The position numbers and the translations under genes are program-made. From Bradyrhizobium sp. SZCCT0153 (GTDB lineage: Bacteria > Pseudomonadota > Alphaproteobacteria > Rhizobiales > Xanthobacteraceae), in the NCBI RefSeq assembly GCF_018129995.1, contig NZ_JAFCKS010000003.1:1-64000 (forward strand): DNA of 64,000 nt. Reading direction: 5' to 3'. The notes beneath the pieces were generated by a model. That model was not told where the DNA came from. It saw only the letters and a list, made by a program, of their open reading frames with translations, and did no database searches. Below, piece after piece: positions 47,387 through 58,686 of this stretch. The first letter of the stretch is position 1, and each line of letters starts with the position of its first letter.

Positions 47387-50356
47387 TCAGCTCAGTGCTT
47401 CGTCCAGGAACGCCTTCAACTGCGCCTGATGCTTGGACATCAGACCGGTCGCGGTCGCGGCGGAGGCGGCGCGGCCGACATAACGCGGACGCCGGCTCGC
47501 ACCGTTCACCTGGTTCAGCACCCATTCCAGATAGGGCTCGATGAAGTGCCAGGCCCCCATGTTGCGGGGCTCTTCCTGGCACCACACCACTTCGGCCTTC
47601 TTGAAGCGCGACAGCTCGGCCACCAGCGCCTTCAGCGGCACCGGATAGAGCTGCTCGACACGCATCAGGTAGATGTCGTCGATGCCGCGCTTCTCGCGCT
47701 CCTCGTAGAGGTCGTAATAGACCTTGCCGGAGCAGAGCACGATGCGACGGATCTTCTCGTCCGGGACGAGCTTGACCGGCTCGCTCGGCAGCATCTGGGC
47801 GTCATCATAGAGGATGCGGTGGAAGGTCGTTCCCTTCGCGAGCTCCTCGAGACGCGACACCGCCCGCTTGTGACGGAGCAGCGATTTCGGCGTCATCAGG
47901 ATCAGCGGCTTGCGGATCTCGCGATGAAGCTGACGGCGCAGCACGTGGAAGTAGTTCGCCGGCGTGGTCGGATAGACCACCTGCATGTTGTCTTCAGCGC
48001 ACATCTGGAGATAACGCTCGAGCCGCGCCGAGGAGTGCTCCGGTCCCTGGCCCTCATAGCCGTGCGGGAGGAGGCAGACGAGACCGGACATGCGCAGCCA
48101 TTTGCGCTCGCCCGAGGAGATGAACTGGTCGAACACGACCTGCGCTCCGTTGGCGAAGTCGCCGAACTGCGCCTCCCAGAGGGTCAGCGTGTTCGGCTCG
48201 GCGAGCGAGTAGCCGTATTCGAAGCCGAGCACGGCTTCTTCCGACAGCAGCGAGTTGATGACCTCGTAATGGCCCTGCTCGTGGCCGAGATGGTTGAACG
48301 GCGTGTAGCGGCTCTCGTCTTCCTGGTCGATCAGGACCGAATGGCGCTGCGAGAAGGTGCCGCGCTCCGAATCCTGGCCCGACAGGCGGACGTGGTGGTT
48401 CTCGTTGAGTAGCGTGCAGAATGCCAATGCCTCGCCGGTCGCCCAGTCGATGCCGGTGCCGCCGTCGATCGCCTTGGCACGATTTTCCAGAAAGCGCTGG
48501 ATGGTGCGATGGACGCGGAAACCGTCCGGCACCTTGGTGATCTTGCGGCCGATTTCCTTGAGCTCGGCGATGTCGACGCCGGTGACGCCGCGCCGCGCAT
48601 CTTCTTCCTGGTCGGCGATCTTGAAGCCAGCCCATTTGCCGTCGAGCCAGTCGGCCTTGTTGGGCTTGTAGCCGGAGCCGGCTTCGAGCTCGGCATCGAG
48701 CCGCGCGCGCCAGTCCGCCTTGGCCTTCTCGACCTCGCCCTCGGTCAGCACGCCTTCGTTGATGAGGCGGCGGGCGTAGAGCTCGAGCGTCGACGGATGG
48801 GCCGCGATCTTCTTGTACATCACCGGCTGGGTGAAAGCCGGCTCGTCGCCCTCGTTATGACCGTGCCTGCGATAGCAGAACATGTCGATGACGACGGGCT
48901 TGTGGAATTTCTGCCGGAACTCGGTCGCGACCTTGGCCGCGAACACCACGGCTTCCGGATCGTCGCCGTTGACGTGGAAGATCGGCGCGTCGATCATCTT
49001 CGCCACATCCGACGGATAGGGCGAGGAGCGCGAGTAACGCGGATAGGTGGTGAAGCCGATCTGGTTGTTGACGATGAAGTGCACGGAGCCGCCGGTGCGG
49101 TAGCCCTTCAGGTCGGACAGACCGAAGCATTCCGCGACCACGCCCTGGCCTGCGAACGCGGCGTCGCCATGCATCAGCAGCGGCAGCACCGAGATGCGCA
49201 TGTCCGGCGGATCGCCGTGCTGGTCCTGCTTGGCGCGGACCTTGCCGAGCACCACGGGATCGACGATCTCGAGATGCGAGGGATTGGCGGTCAGCGACAG
49301 ATGGATGCGGTTGCCGTCGAACTCGCGGTCCGAGGACGCGCCGAGGTGATATTTGACGTCGCCGGAGCCTTCGACCGCATCGGGGTTGGCCGAACCGCCC
49401 TTGAATTCGTGGAACAGGGCGCGATGCGCCTTGCCCATCACCTGGGTCAGCACGTTGAGGCGGCCGCGATGCGGCATGCCAAGCACGACCTCCTTCACGC
49501 CGAGATTGCCGCCGCGCTTGATGATCTGCTCGAGCGCGGGGATCAGCGATTCGCCGCCGTCCAGACCGAAGCGCTTGGTGCCGGTGAACTTGGTGTCGCA
49601 GAATTTCTCGAAACCTTCGGCTTCGACCAGTTTCATCAGGATGGCTCTGCGGCCTTCGCGGGTGAACGAGATCTCCTTGTCCGGCCCCTCGATCCGCTCC
49701 TGGATCCACGCCTTCTGCGCGGCATTGGTGATGTGCATGAACTCGACGCCGAGCGTCTGGCAGTAGGTGCGCTCGCAGATCGCGGTGATCTCGCGCAGGC
49801 TGCCATATTCGAGGCCGAGCACGTGATCGAGGAAGATCTTGCGGTCGAAATCGGCTTCGCTGAAGCCGTAGGTGCGCGGGTCGAGCTCTTCGCGGTTACG
49901 CGGGGCTTCGATGCCGAGCGGATCGAGCTTGGCGTGGAAGTGGCCGCGCATCCGGTAGGAGCGGATCAGCATCAAGGCGCGGACGGAGTCGCGCGTGGCC
50001 TGCAGCAGGTCGGCGGAGGAGAGGCCGCCACCCTTGTCGCCACTCTTGGCCTGCGCCTTGGCGGCAATCTTGGCGCCGACCACCTTCTCGACCTCGGCCC
50101 AGTTGCCGTCTAGCGCGGAGGTCAGGTCGTCCTGCGGGGTCAGCGGCCAGTTGGCGCGCTCCCAGGACGGGCCTTCGGCATTCTTCCGGACGTCGCCGGG
50201 CTGGTCGTTCAGGCTCTTGAAGAACTCCTGCCACTCGGCGTCGACCGAGGACGGGTCCTTCTCGTAGCGGGCGTAGATTTCGTCGATGTAGGTGGCGTTG
50301 GTGCCCTGCAAAAAGGAGGAGAGGGCAAAGGCTGCGTTCGCGTCTTGGCGAGACAT
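47387..50356 (-). CDS. sucA: 2-oxoglutarate dehydrogenase E1
   Basis: A 989-aa thiamine diphosphate enzyme. The N-terminal E2-binding helix (ALSSFLQGTNATYIDEIYAR) is typical of alphaproteobacteria. Family segments include VLGMPHRGRLNVL, KYHLGASSDRE, LMHGDAAFAGQGVV, VNNQIGFTT and RRHGHNEGDEP. It decarboxylates 2-oxoglutarate and succinylates E2. The length is normal. It lies between sucD and sucB. Confidence 0.98.
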   Translation of the reverse strand: MSRQDANAAFALSSFLQGTNATYIDEIYARYEKDPSSVDAEWQEFFKSLNDQPGDVRKNAEGPSWERANWPLTPQDDLTSALDGNWAEVEKVVGAKIAAKAQAKSGDKGGGLSSADLLQATRDSVRALMLIRSYRMRGHFHAKLDPLGIEAPRNREELDPRTYGFSEADFDRKIFLDHVLGLEYGSLREITAICERTYCQTLGVEFMHITNAAQKAWIQERIEGPDKEISFTREGRRAILMKLVEAEGFEKFCDTKFTGTKRFGLDGGESLIPALEQIIKRGGNLGVKEVVLGMPHRGRLNVLTQVMGKAHRALFHEFKGGSANPDAVEGSGDVKYHLGASSDREFDGNRIHLSLTANPSHLEIVDPVVLGKVRAKQDQHGDPPDMRISVLPLLMHGDAAFAGQGVVAECFGLSDLKGYRTGGSVHFIVNNQIGFTTYPRYSRSSPYPSDVAKMIDAPIFHVNGDDPEAVVFAAKVATEFRQKFHKPVVIDMFCYRRHGHNEGDEPAFTQPVMYKKIAAHPSTLELYARRLINEGVLTEGEVEKAKADWRARLDAELEAGSGYKPNKADWLDGKWAGFKIADQEEDARRGVTGVDIAELKEIGRKITKVPDGFRVHRTIQRFLENRAKAIDGGTGIDWATGEALAFCTLLNENHHVRLSGQDSERGTFSQRHSVLIDQEDESRYTPFNHLGHEQGHYEVINSLLSEEAVLGFEYGYSLAEPNTLTLWEAQFGDFANGAQVVFDQFISSGERKWLRMSGLVCLLPHGYEGQGPEHSSARLERYLQMCAEDNMQVVYPTTPANYFHVLRRQLHREIRKPLILMTPKSLLRHKRAVSRLEELAKGTTFHRILYDDAQMLPSEPVKLVPDEKIRRIVLCSGKVYYDLYEEREKRGIDDIYLMRVEQLYPVPLKALVAELSRFKKAEVVWCQEEPRNMGAWHFIEPYLEWVLNQVNGASRRPRYVGRAASAATATGLMSKHQAQLKAFLDEALS

Positions 50357-50493
50357 ACTTGAGTTCCTGGCGATTTCGGTTCGCGCATAACAAACGGCGC
50401 TGGCGTCGAGCCTCCCGGCAGAGGCTCGACGCGACAGGCACCATTTACCCTATTTGCTGCGAAACTTCGCCCGGAAAAGTACGAAGAAGTGAA

Positions 50494-51378
50494 CTAGCCT
50501 TTCAACTTTTCGGCAAGCGTATGCCCGAGGCGTGCGGGAGACGGCGACACTGTAATCCCTGCGGATTTCATCGCGTCGGTCTTGGAACCGGCGTCGCCCT
50601 TGCCGCCCGAAATGATCGCGCCGGCATGGCCCATGCGGCGGCCGGGAGGTGCGGTGACGCCGGCGATGAAACCGACCATCGGCTTCTTGCGGCCGCGCTT
50701 GGCCTCGTCCTTGAGGAACTGGGCGGCGTCCTCCTCGGCGGAACCGCCGATCTCGCCGATCATGATGATGGATTCGGTCTTGGGGTCGGCCAGCAGCATT
50801 TCCAGCACGTCGATGAACTCGGTTCCCTTGACCGGGTCGCCGCCGATGCCGACCGCGGTGGTCTGGCCGAGGCCTTCCTGCGAGGTCTGGAACACGGCTT
50901 CATAGGTCAGCGTGCCGGAGCGGGAGACGATGCCGACGCTGCCGGTCTTGAAGATGTTGGCCGGCATGATGCCGATCTTGCATTCGCCGGCGGTCATGAC
51001 GCCCGGGCAGTTCGGCCCGATCAGGCGCGACTTGGAGCCGGCCAGCGAGCGCTTCACGCGCACCATGTCGATGACCGGGATACCTTCGGTGATGCAGACG
51101 ATCAGCGGGATCTCGGCGTCGATGGCTTCGCAGATCGCGTCGGCCGCACCCGGCGGCGGCACGTAGATCACCGAGGCATCGGCGCCGGTCTTCTCACGTG
51201 CCTCGCGCACGGTGTCGAACACCGGCAGGCCGAGATGCGTCGCGCCGCCTTTGCCCGGCGAGGTGCCGCCGACCATCTTGGTGCCATAGGCGATCGCGGC
51301 TTCGGAGTGGAAGGTGCCGTTCTTGCCGGTAAAGCCCTGGCAGATGACCTTGGTGTTCTTGTCGATCAGGATGGACAT
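50494..51378 (-). CDS. sucD: Succinyl-CoA synthetase subunit alpha
   Basis: A 294-aa subunit. The CoA-binding Rossmann part begins [21 protein letters not shown]; the phosphorylated histidine is H251 in [10 protein letters not shown], and GPNCPG marks the ligase signature. It makes ATP or GTP from succinyl-CoA. It is separated from sucC by a DUF1579-like gene, whereas in most genomes sucC and sucD are adjacent. Confidence 0.98.
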   Translation of the reverse strand: MSILIDKNTKVICQGFTGKNGTFHSEAAIAYGTKMVGGTSPGKGGATHLGLPVFDTVREAREKTGADASVIYVPPPGAADAICEAIDAEIPLIVCITEGIPVIDMVRVKRSLAGSKSRLIGPNCPGVMTAGECKIGIMPANIFKTGSVGIVSRSGTLTYEAVFQTSQEGLGQTTAVGIGGDPVKGTEFIDVLEMLLADPKTESIIMIGEIGGSAEEDAAQFLKDEAKRGRKKPMVGFIAGVTAPPGRRMGHAGAIISGGKGDAGSKTDAMKSAGITVSPSPARLGHTLAEKLKG

Positions 51379-51412
51379 GAGGTCTGCTTTCGCGAAACTA
51401 ACGAGTGAGAGG

Positions 51413-51892
51413 TCAGTGGATGCGGCGGTAGACGCCGGTGAGCACGTCAGCCCAGCCTTCCGCGTCCGGCGAGAACTGGATCTTCAACGAATAGGAATCA
51501 TCGTCGATGATTTCGTAGACGTGGCGCGCATTGCCGCGGAGCGAACCGCGCACCAGCGTCAGGGTCTTGCCGACCCACCCGCCCGAAGCGGGCGAGGGCG
51601 GCGTGTAGCCGAGCGAGTCGTACCAGAACAATTTGTAGGTCCGGTCCTCGCGATCGAAGGTGAAGATGCCGTGGGTGGCGAAGCTTTGCTTGCCCTCGCG
51701 CGTCTGCACCGAGTCCTGGATCAAGTAGAACCCGTTGAGATCCATGTGCGCGACGACGTGAGACGTGGCCGACCCGCCTTCCGTCCAGCGCGACGGAAAG
51801 ACCACCTCTTCGCCATTCCATTCGCCGGCGAACGCGGCGAGACGCGCATGCTCTGCAAGCGGGGACGATGCAGCGAGATGGTCCTGGGTCAT
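51413..51892 (-). CDS. DUF1579-like protein within the suc cluster
   Basis: A 159-aa soluble protein: [19 protein letters not shown] opens the fold, followed by alternating beta strands ([31 protein letters not shown]). This matches DUF1579, a lipocalin-like family of unknown function. It lies between sucD (34 bp downstream) and sucC (4 bp from its end), so it is almost certainly co-transcribed with them. A role in CoA-ester or fatty-acid handling is only a guess. Confidence 0.8.
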   Translation of the reverse strand: MTQDHLAASSPLAEHARLAAFAGEWNGEEVVFPSRWTEGGSATSHVVAHMDLNGFYLIQDSVQTREGKQSFATHGIFTFDREDRTYKLFWYDSLGYTPPSPASGGWVGKTLTLVRGSLRGNARHVYEIIDDDSYSLKIQFSPDAEGWADVLTGVYRRIH

Positions 51893-51896
51893 GGCC

Positions 51897-53093
<1,197 letters not shown>

Positions 53094-53263
53094 ATGGTCG
53101 CTCCCTGAACCCGCGGGCGGTGACCTCTTGGGCCCACCTCAGTCTTGTGGCTGGCATACCATATACCACAGGAACTGCAACACGGATTCTTTGACATCGA
53201 TCTGGACTGCCGAACCGGAAAACCCGCCAGGCCTTCAACAAGAGTTGCAGCCGGGCCCCGGAA

Positions 53264-53301
53264 GTGAAACCGCCGAAGACCGGTTTTTCGATCTTCGGCG
53301 G
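53264..53301 (-). terminator. Intrinsic terminator after mdh
   Basis: On the minus strand CCGCCGAAGA (53292-53301 complement) pairs with TCTTCGGCGG (53270-53279 complement), followed by TTTC. It suggests mdh can be a separate unit from sucC. Confidence 0.65.
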
Positions 53302-53313
53302 GGAATTTTGCGC

Positions 53314-54330
<1,017 letters not shown>

Positions 54331-54406
54331 TTATCCCTTTCGCTTCCGCCGTTCAAGTCGGTGGATGCCCAATTGTCGGGCTTGCCGATGCCTCGGGCAC
54401 GCAGCC

Positions 54407-54487
54407 CTGTCATTCCGGGCTCGCGACCAACGGGTCCGCGCAAAGCGCGGCCCGATGACGGACTCCGTCGCGAGCCCGGAATGACAG
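54407..54487. repeat. 81-bp palindrome with 20-bp perfect arms
   Basis: CTGTCATTCCGGGCTCGCGA (54407-54426) and its exact reverse complement (54468-54487) enclose a smaller GC hairpin. It lies between zapE and mdh, both leftward, and could terminate zapE transcription. Confidence 0.85.
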
Positions 54488-54503
54488 CGCTGGCAAATAG
54501 GAC

Positions 54504-55688
54504 TTAAGTCTCCACCAGGCCCTTGGTCGAGCCGCTCGCGGTGGAATCCTTGCGGCCGTGAGGCAGCGCCAGATAGGATTCCGAGCTCATTTCGATCAGG
54601 CGCGACGCGGTGCGCTTGAACTCGTTGGCCTCGTTGCCCTCGTGGGCGAGATAGAGCGAGATCGGATTGGCATCGGCCGAGGCCATCAGCTTCACGGCGT
54701 TGTCATAGAGCGTGTCGATCAGCGTGATGAAGCGCTTGGCGGAATTGCGCCGGGAGAAATCCATCACGGGAATATGGTCGACCAGGATGGTGTGGTAGTC
54801 GTGCGCCAGCCTGAGGTAGTCGGATGCGCCTAACGGCTTCTCGCAGAGATCGGCGAACGCAAAGCGCGCGACGCCATGGGCCGAGCACGGCACGTGCAGG
54901 ATGCGGCCCTTGATCGAAATATCGCGCGACCTGCATTTGGCGCCGCCCGACATCTTCGACCAGGCGCGGTCGAGCGCTGCGTCCGCGTCGCTGTCCGCCG
55001 GCGTCAGCCACATCGGCACGCCCTGGAGCTTCTCCAGCCGGAAGTCGGTGCGCGCATCGAGCCGCGCCACGTCCATGTGATCCGTGATCTGCTTGATGAA
55101 GGGCAGGAACAGCGAACGGTTCAGGCCGCCCTTGTAGAGATCTTCGGGCGCGACGTTGGAGGTCGCGACCACCACGGTGCCGAGCTCGAACAATTTTGCG
55201 AACAGCCGGCCGAGGATCATCGCGTCGGCGATGTCGGTGACGTGAAATTCGTCGAAGCAGAGCAGCCAGCTCTCCTCGAAGATCGCGTTCGCGGTCAGCG
55301 CGATGACGTCGCCATCGGCGATCTCGCCGCGCGCGATGCTCTGGCGGTAGTCGTAGATGCGCTCGTGCACATCGGCCATGAATTCGTGGAAATGCGCGCG
55401 CCGCTTGTGCTCGACGGTGCTGTGCTGGAAGAACAGGTCCATCAGCATGGTCTTGCCGCGGCCGACCTCGCCATGGATGTAGAGCCCGCGCGGCGCCTCG
55501 TCCTTGTCGCTGCTGAACAGGCGGCTGAGCAGGCCCTGCTTGCGCGCCGGCTTGTAGTTTGCGAGCCGCTGGTCGAGCGCCGCATAGGCTTCCGCGACTT
55601 CGGCCTGCGCGGCATCGGGCTCGATCGCGCCGGACGCGATCTGGGCCTGATAAGCCTCGCGGAATGAGGAACTGGGGGTCGAGAGCAT
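54504..55688 (-). CDS. zapE: Cell division protein ZapE (AFG1-like ATPase)
   Basis: A 394-aa P-loop ATPase. Walker A GEVGRGKT (73-80), the FFQHS and HFHEFM segments, the Walker B region LLCFDEFHVTDIADAM, and NVAPEDLYKGGLNRSLFLPF are characteristic of the AFG1/ZapE family, which in bacteria acts on FtsZ under stress. The gene lies next to mdh as in many proteobacteria. ATG 55688 has no strong ribosome site. Confidence 0.93.
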   Translation of the reverse strand: MLSTPSSSFREAYQAQIASGAIEPDAAQAEVAEAYAALDQRLANYKPARKQGLLSRLFSSDKDEAPRGLYIHGEVGRGKTMLMDLFFQHSTVEHKRRAHFHEFMADVHERIYDYRQSIARGEIADGDVIALTANAIFEESWLLCFDEFHVTDIADAMILGRLFAKLFELGTVVVATSNVAPEDLYKGGLNRSLFLPFIKQITDHMDVARLDARTDFRLEKLQGVPMWLTPADSDADAALDRAWSKMSGGAKCRSRDISIKGRILHVPCSAHGVARFAFADLCEKPLGASDYLRLAHDYHTILVDHIPVMDFSRRNSAKRFITLIDTLYDNAVKLMASADANPISLYLAHEGNEANEFKRTASRLIEMSSESYLALPHGRKDSTASGSTKGLVET

Positions 55689-55884
55689 GGCTCTTTACCG
55701 CCAGAGATGAGCGAAAATTGCAACTCCGTATTGGCGCAAGGGCTTATGCGCCCCCACCCGTCGCGGACAGATCGCATGCATGCACGGACCTTGGCGCGAG
55801 ACGCGGCACCCGGGCCGCCACGAGGATCATTCTTGCGCTCCGCCGGGCTAGAATATACCTATTGAGGAACCAAGGAACCTCGGT

Positions 55885-56139
55885 ATGGCGCTTAGCATCA
55901 AGGACCCCGAAACGGAGCGGTTGGCGCGAAGTCTGGCGCAATTGACCGGCGAGAACATCACGACGGCAACCAAGCGCGCCATCGAGGAGCGTTTGCGCCG
56001 GCTCGGCGGTCAAGCCCACAAAGACGCTCTGCTTCAAGACATGGCCGAGATCAGGCGACGCTGGAGCGAAATGCGCGTCCTGGATGACCGCACGCCTGAG
56101 GAAATTCTCGGATACGACGAGCATGGATTGCCGCGCTGA
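55885..56139 (+). CDS. vapB: VapB-type antitoxin
   Basis: An 84-aa protein: MALSIKDPETERLARSLAQLTGENITTATKRAIEERLRR in short forms the RHH-like DNA-binding part of PSK/VapB antitoxins, and the C-terminal half (MRVLDDRTPEEILGYDEHGLPR region) should wrap around the toxin. It would neutralise VapC and repress the operon. The ribosome site AAGGA overlaps a direct repeat GGAACC-aa-GGAACC (55866-55879), a possible operator. Its stop overlaps the toxin start (TGATG). Confidence 0.88.
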   Translation: MALSIKDPETERLARSLAQLTGENITTATKRAIEERLRRLGGQAHKDALLQDMAEIRRRWSEMRVLDDRTPEEILGYDEHGLPR

Positions 56140-56543
56140 TGGTGATCGATACGTCGGCGATCGTGGCAATCGCGCTCAACGAAGACGATGCAGCGGATAT
56201 CGAGCGACTGATCGTCGACGATCCGATCCGCCTGATCTCTGCGGCAACGGTGCTTGAAGCGACGAAGGTGATCGAGACACGGCTCGGTGATGCGGGCGGG
56301 CGCGAATTCGATCTCTGGCTCGTCAAGATCGGCGCCGAGATCGTGGCGGTCGATGCCGGACAAGCCGATGCAGCACGGCGCGCCTGGCGGCGTTACGGGA
56401 AGGGGCGTCATGCCGCGTCACTCAACTACGGCGATTGCTTTTCGTATGCGCTGGCTTTGACCCGCAGCGAACCACTGCTCTTCACAGGCAAGGACTTTGC
56501 GAAGACCGACGTCAGCCGGCCGGGCGTTGCACCGCCGCGATAG
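56139..56543 (+). CDS. vapC: VapC-type PIN-domain toxin
   Basis: A 134-aa PIN-domain ribonuclease. Acidic residues D4 (MVIDTSAIVAI), E40 (TVLEATKVIE), D99 (NYGDCFSYALA) and D119 (FTGKDF) form the metal site, so it looks active. VapC toxins cut specific tRNAs or rRNA. Translation is coupled to vapB through a 1-base overlap. Codon use resembles neighbours, so any transfer is old. Confidence 0.92.
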   Translation: MVIDTSAIVAIALNEDDAADIERLIVDDPIRLISAATVLEATKVIETRLGDAGGREFDLWLVKIGAEIVAVDAGQADAARRAWRRYGKGRHAASLNYGDCFSYALALTRSEPLLFTGKDFAKTDVSRPGVAPPR

Positions 56544-56561
56544 CGCGCCGAAGCGAAGACC

Positions 56562-57098
56562 TCACGGACACAGCTCGTAGGCGTCCTCGACCACATACGG
56601 GCCGCCGCCGGTGGAGGCACGCGACGAGAACAGCACGAAGCGTTCGGCCACGAAGGCCTTGCTGGGGAAGTAGCCGCGCATCGAGAGATAGTCGGCGACA
56701 TCACGGTCGGTGGCGTCGTGCAGCCGGGCCAGCGTGACGTGCGGGATGAACTTGCGCCCCTCCGGGTCGAGACCGATCCGCTGCATCATGCGCTCGAGCT
56801 CGGCCTGCAATTCCATCAGCGGCCTGCTCGGCGCGATGGTCGCGACCACAGCGCGCGGCTTGCGTCCGCCAAAACTCTGCAAGCCCTGCACCTTCACCTC
56901 GAATGGCTTGCGATCGACCCGAAACAGCATCGAGGCGATCTCGTTGGCGGACATGCCGTCGATATCGCCGATGAAGCGCAGGGTGACGTGATAATTTTCG
57001 GGATCGATCCATCGGGCGCCGGGAAGGCCGCCCCGCAAATTGGAAAGCGTCTGGCTGACTTCAGCCGGGATTTCCAGACCAGTGAACAAACGCGGCAT
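56562..57098 (-). CDS. thpR: RNA 2',3'-cyclic phosphodiesterase
   Basis: A 178-aa 2H phosphoesterase (LigT/ThpR). The two catalytic HxTx motifs are H37-V-T (NYHVTLRFIGD) and H120-V-T (FIPHVTLARL). It opens 2',3'-cyclic phosphates on RNA ends. ATG 57098 follows GGGAGTG; the longer frame's N-terminus is not conserved. It is convergent with vapC, 19 bp apart, with no visible terminator. Confidence 0.93.
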   Translation of the reverse strand: MPRLFTGLEIPAEVSQTLSNLRGGLPGARWIDPENYHVTLRFIGDIDGMSANEIASMLFRVDRKPFEVKVQGLQSFGGRKPRAVVATIAPSRPLMELQAELERMMQRIGLDPEGRKFIPHVTLARLHDATDRDVADYLSMRGYFPSKAFVAERFVLFSSRASTGGGPYVVEDAYELCP

Positions 57099-57272
57099 CG
57101 TTTCGCACTCCCGATGCTTGGACATGATCCCTGGGCAGGATCATATCCAAATTTTAGAGCCGGCGACGAATCACCGGTACCCTGATTTCTATCGCGTTTG
57201 TGTGACTCTGCGAAGCATGACCCGTGAACTCACGGGATAACCCTTTCGGTTAGGGTTAGCGCTGCCTGCTTT

Positions 57273-57908
57273 TCAACGCCGTTGCTCAGCTATCGTGCCG
57301 ATGAATGCCTCTACCGTGGGCATGATGTTGCCGACGATGATGTCGACGCCGGGCGCGGTCGGATGAATGCCGTCGGCCTGGTTGAGCTTGGCGTCGGCCG
57401 CGACGCCGTCGAGGAAGAACGGATAGAGCGGCACGCCGAATTTTTTCGCCAGATCCGGATAAATCGAATTGAAGCGCGCGGCATAGTCCGCGCCGTAATT
57501 GGGCGGCGCCAGCATGCCGCACAGCATCACCGCGATCTTGCGTGCCTTGAGGCGCTGGACGATCTCGGTCAGCGCCGCGCGCGTCAGGTCGGGCTCGATG
57601 CCGCGCAACGCGTCGTTGGCGCCGAGCTCGATGATCACGCCGTCGGTTCCGTCCGGGACCGACCAGTCGAGCCGGTCGCGGCCGCCGGAGGCGGTGTCGC
57701 CGGACACCCCCGCATTGGTCATGTCGCCCACTATGCCTTTGGCCTGCAAGGCTTTTTGAAGTTTTGTCGGGAACGCCTCCTGGGCCGGAAGGCCGAGGCC
57801 GGCGCTCAAGGAATCGCCCAGAACGACAAGCTTGACCGGTTTTGTCGTTTCCGCCCAGGCCGGGTTCGCGACCGTCATCAAAGCGAGCATCAACACGGCT
57901 ATGTGCAT
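57273..57908 (-). CDS. SGNH-type arylesterase/lysophospholipase (TesA-like)
   Basis: A 211-aa exported esterase. A signal peptide (HIAVLMLALMTVANPAWA) precedes block I GDSLSAGLGL with nucleophile S33; oxyanion residues lie in NAGVSGDT and ELGANDALRG (N98), and D179/H182 (ADGIHPT) complete the triad. The family includes periplasmic thioesterase I/lysophospholipase L1. ATG 57908 is chosen because the signal peptide begins there; a longer start would overlap the divergent ABC gene. The pairing with that ABC transporter is conserved in many proteobacteria. Confidence 0.9.
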   Translation of the reverse strand: MHIAVLMLALMTVANPAWAETTKPVKLVVLGDSLSAGLGLPAQEAFPTKLQKALQAKGIVGDMTNAGVSGDTASGGRDRLDWSVPDGTDGVIIELGANDALRGIEPDLTRAALTEIVQRLKARKIAVMLCGMLAPPNYGADYAARFNSIYPDLAKKFGVPLYPFFLDGVAADAKLNQADGIHPTAPGVDIIVGNIMPTVEAFIGTIAEQRR

Positions 57909-57963
57909 GAACAATCCGTAACGCCTCTCGACCGCGTGTGCGGAGTTGCCATATGACCGGACC

Positions 57964-58686
57964 ATGGACACTCGCCTCGATTCCTCTTCGCTCGCCGGCA
58001 CCGCGCCGGACACCATCGCCATCTCCAACGTCAATCTGTCATTGGGTACGGGCGCGGCACGCGTTCACATCCTAAAGGATATCAGCTTGCGCGTCGGCCG
58101 TAGCGAGACGATCGGCCTGATCGGCCCGTCAGGCTCGGGCAAATCCACGCTGCTGATGGTGATGGCGGGGCTGGAACGTCCTGATAGCGGAGAGGTGGTG
58201 GTCAGCGGCACGGCTTTCAATGCCCTCGACGAGGACGCGCTGGCCCGCTTCCGCGGCCGCCAGGTCGGCATCGTCTTCCAGTCCTTCCATCTGATTCCGA
58301 CCATGACGGCGCTGGAGAACGTCGCCGTGCCGCTCGAGCTTGCCGGCAATCCGGATGCCGCAAAGCGAGCGGCGCAGGAGCTGCAATCGGTCGGGCTCGG
58401 CGACCGTCTGCATCACTATCCGACGCAGCTGTCCGGCGGCGAGCAGCAGCGCGTCGCGCTCGCCCGCGCGCTGGCACCCGATCCCGCCATCCTCGTCGCC
58501 GACGAGCCGACCGGCAATCTCGACGAAGCCACCGGACAACAGATCGTCGATCTCCTGTTCAGCAAACATGCCGAACGCGGCATGACGCTGGTGCTGGTCA
58601 CGCACGATTCCTCGCTCGCGCATCGCTGCGATCGCGTCATCCGCCTGCGCTCCGGCCGCATCGACACGCAGTCTGCGCCGGCATGA
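57964..58686 (+). CDS. ABC transporter ATP-binding protein (YbbA/LolD-like)
   Basis: A 240-aa ATPase of the MacB/LolD group. Walker A GPSGSGKS (54-61), Q-loop ([18 protein letters not shown]), signature [15 protein letters not shown], Walker [13 protein letters not shown] and the H-loop LVTHD are intact. With the FtsX-type permease that overlaps it by 4 bp (ATGA) and the divergent TesA-like esterase, it matches the ybbA-ybbP-tesA set. It probably works in envelope lipid handling, though the substrate is not established. ATG 57964 is preferred over TTG 57946. Confidence 0.92.
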   Translation: MDTRLDSSSLAGTAPDTIAISNVNLSLGTGAARVHILKDISLRVGRSETIGLIGPSGSGKSTLLMVMAGLERPDSGEVVVSGTAFNALDEDALARFRGRQVGIVFQSFHLIPTMTALENVAVPLELAGNPDAAKRAAQELQSVGLGDRLHHYPTQLSGGEQQRVALARALAPDPAILVADEPTGNLDEATGQQIVDLLFSKHAERGMTLVLVTHDSSLAHRCDRVIRLRSGRIDTQSAPA

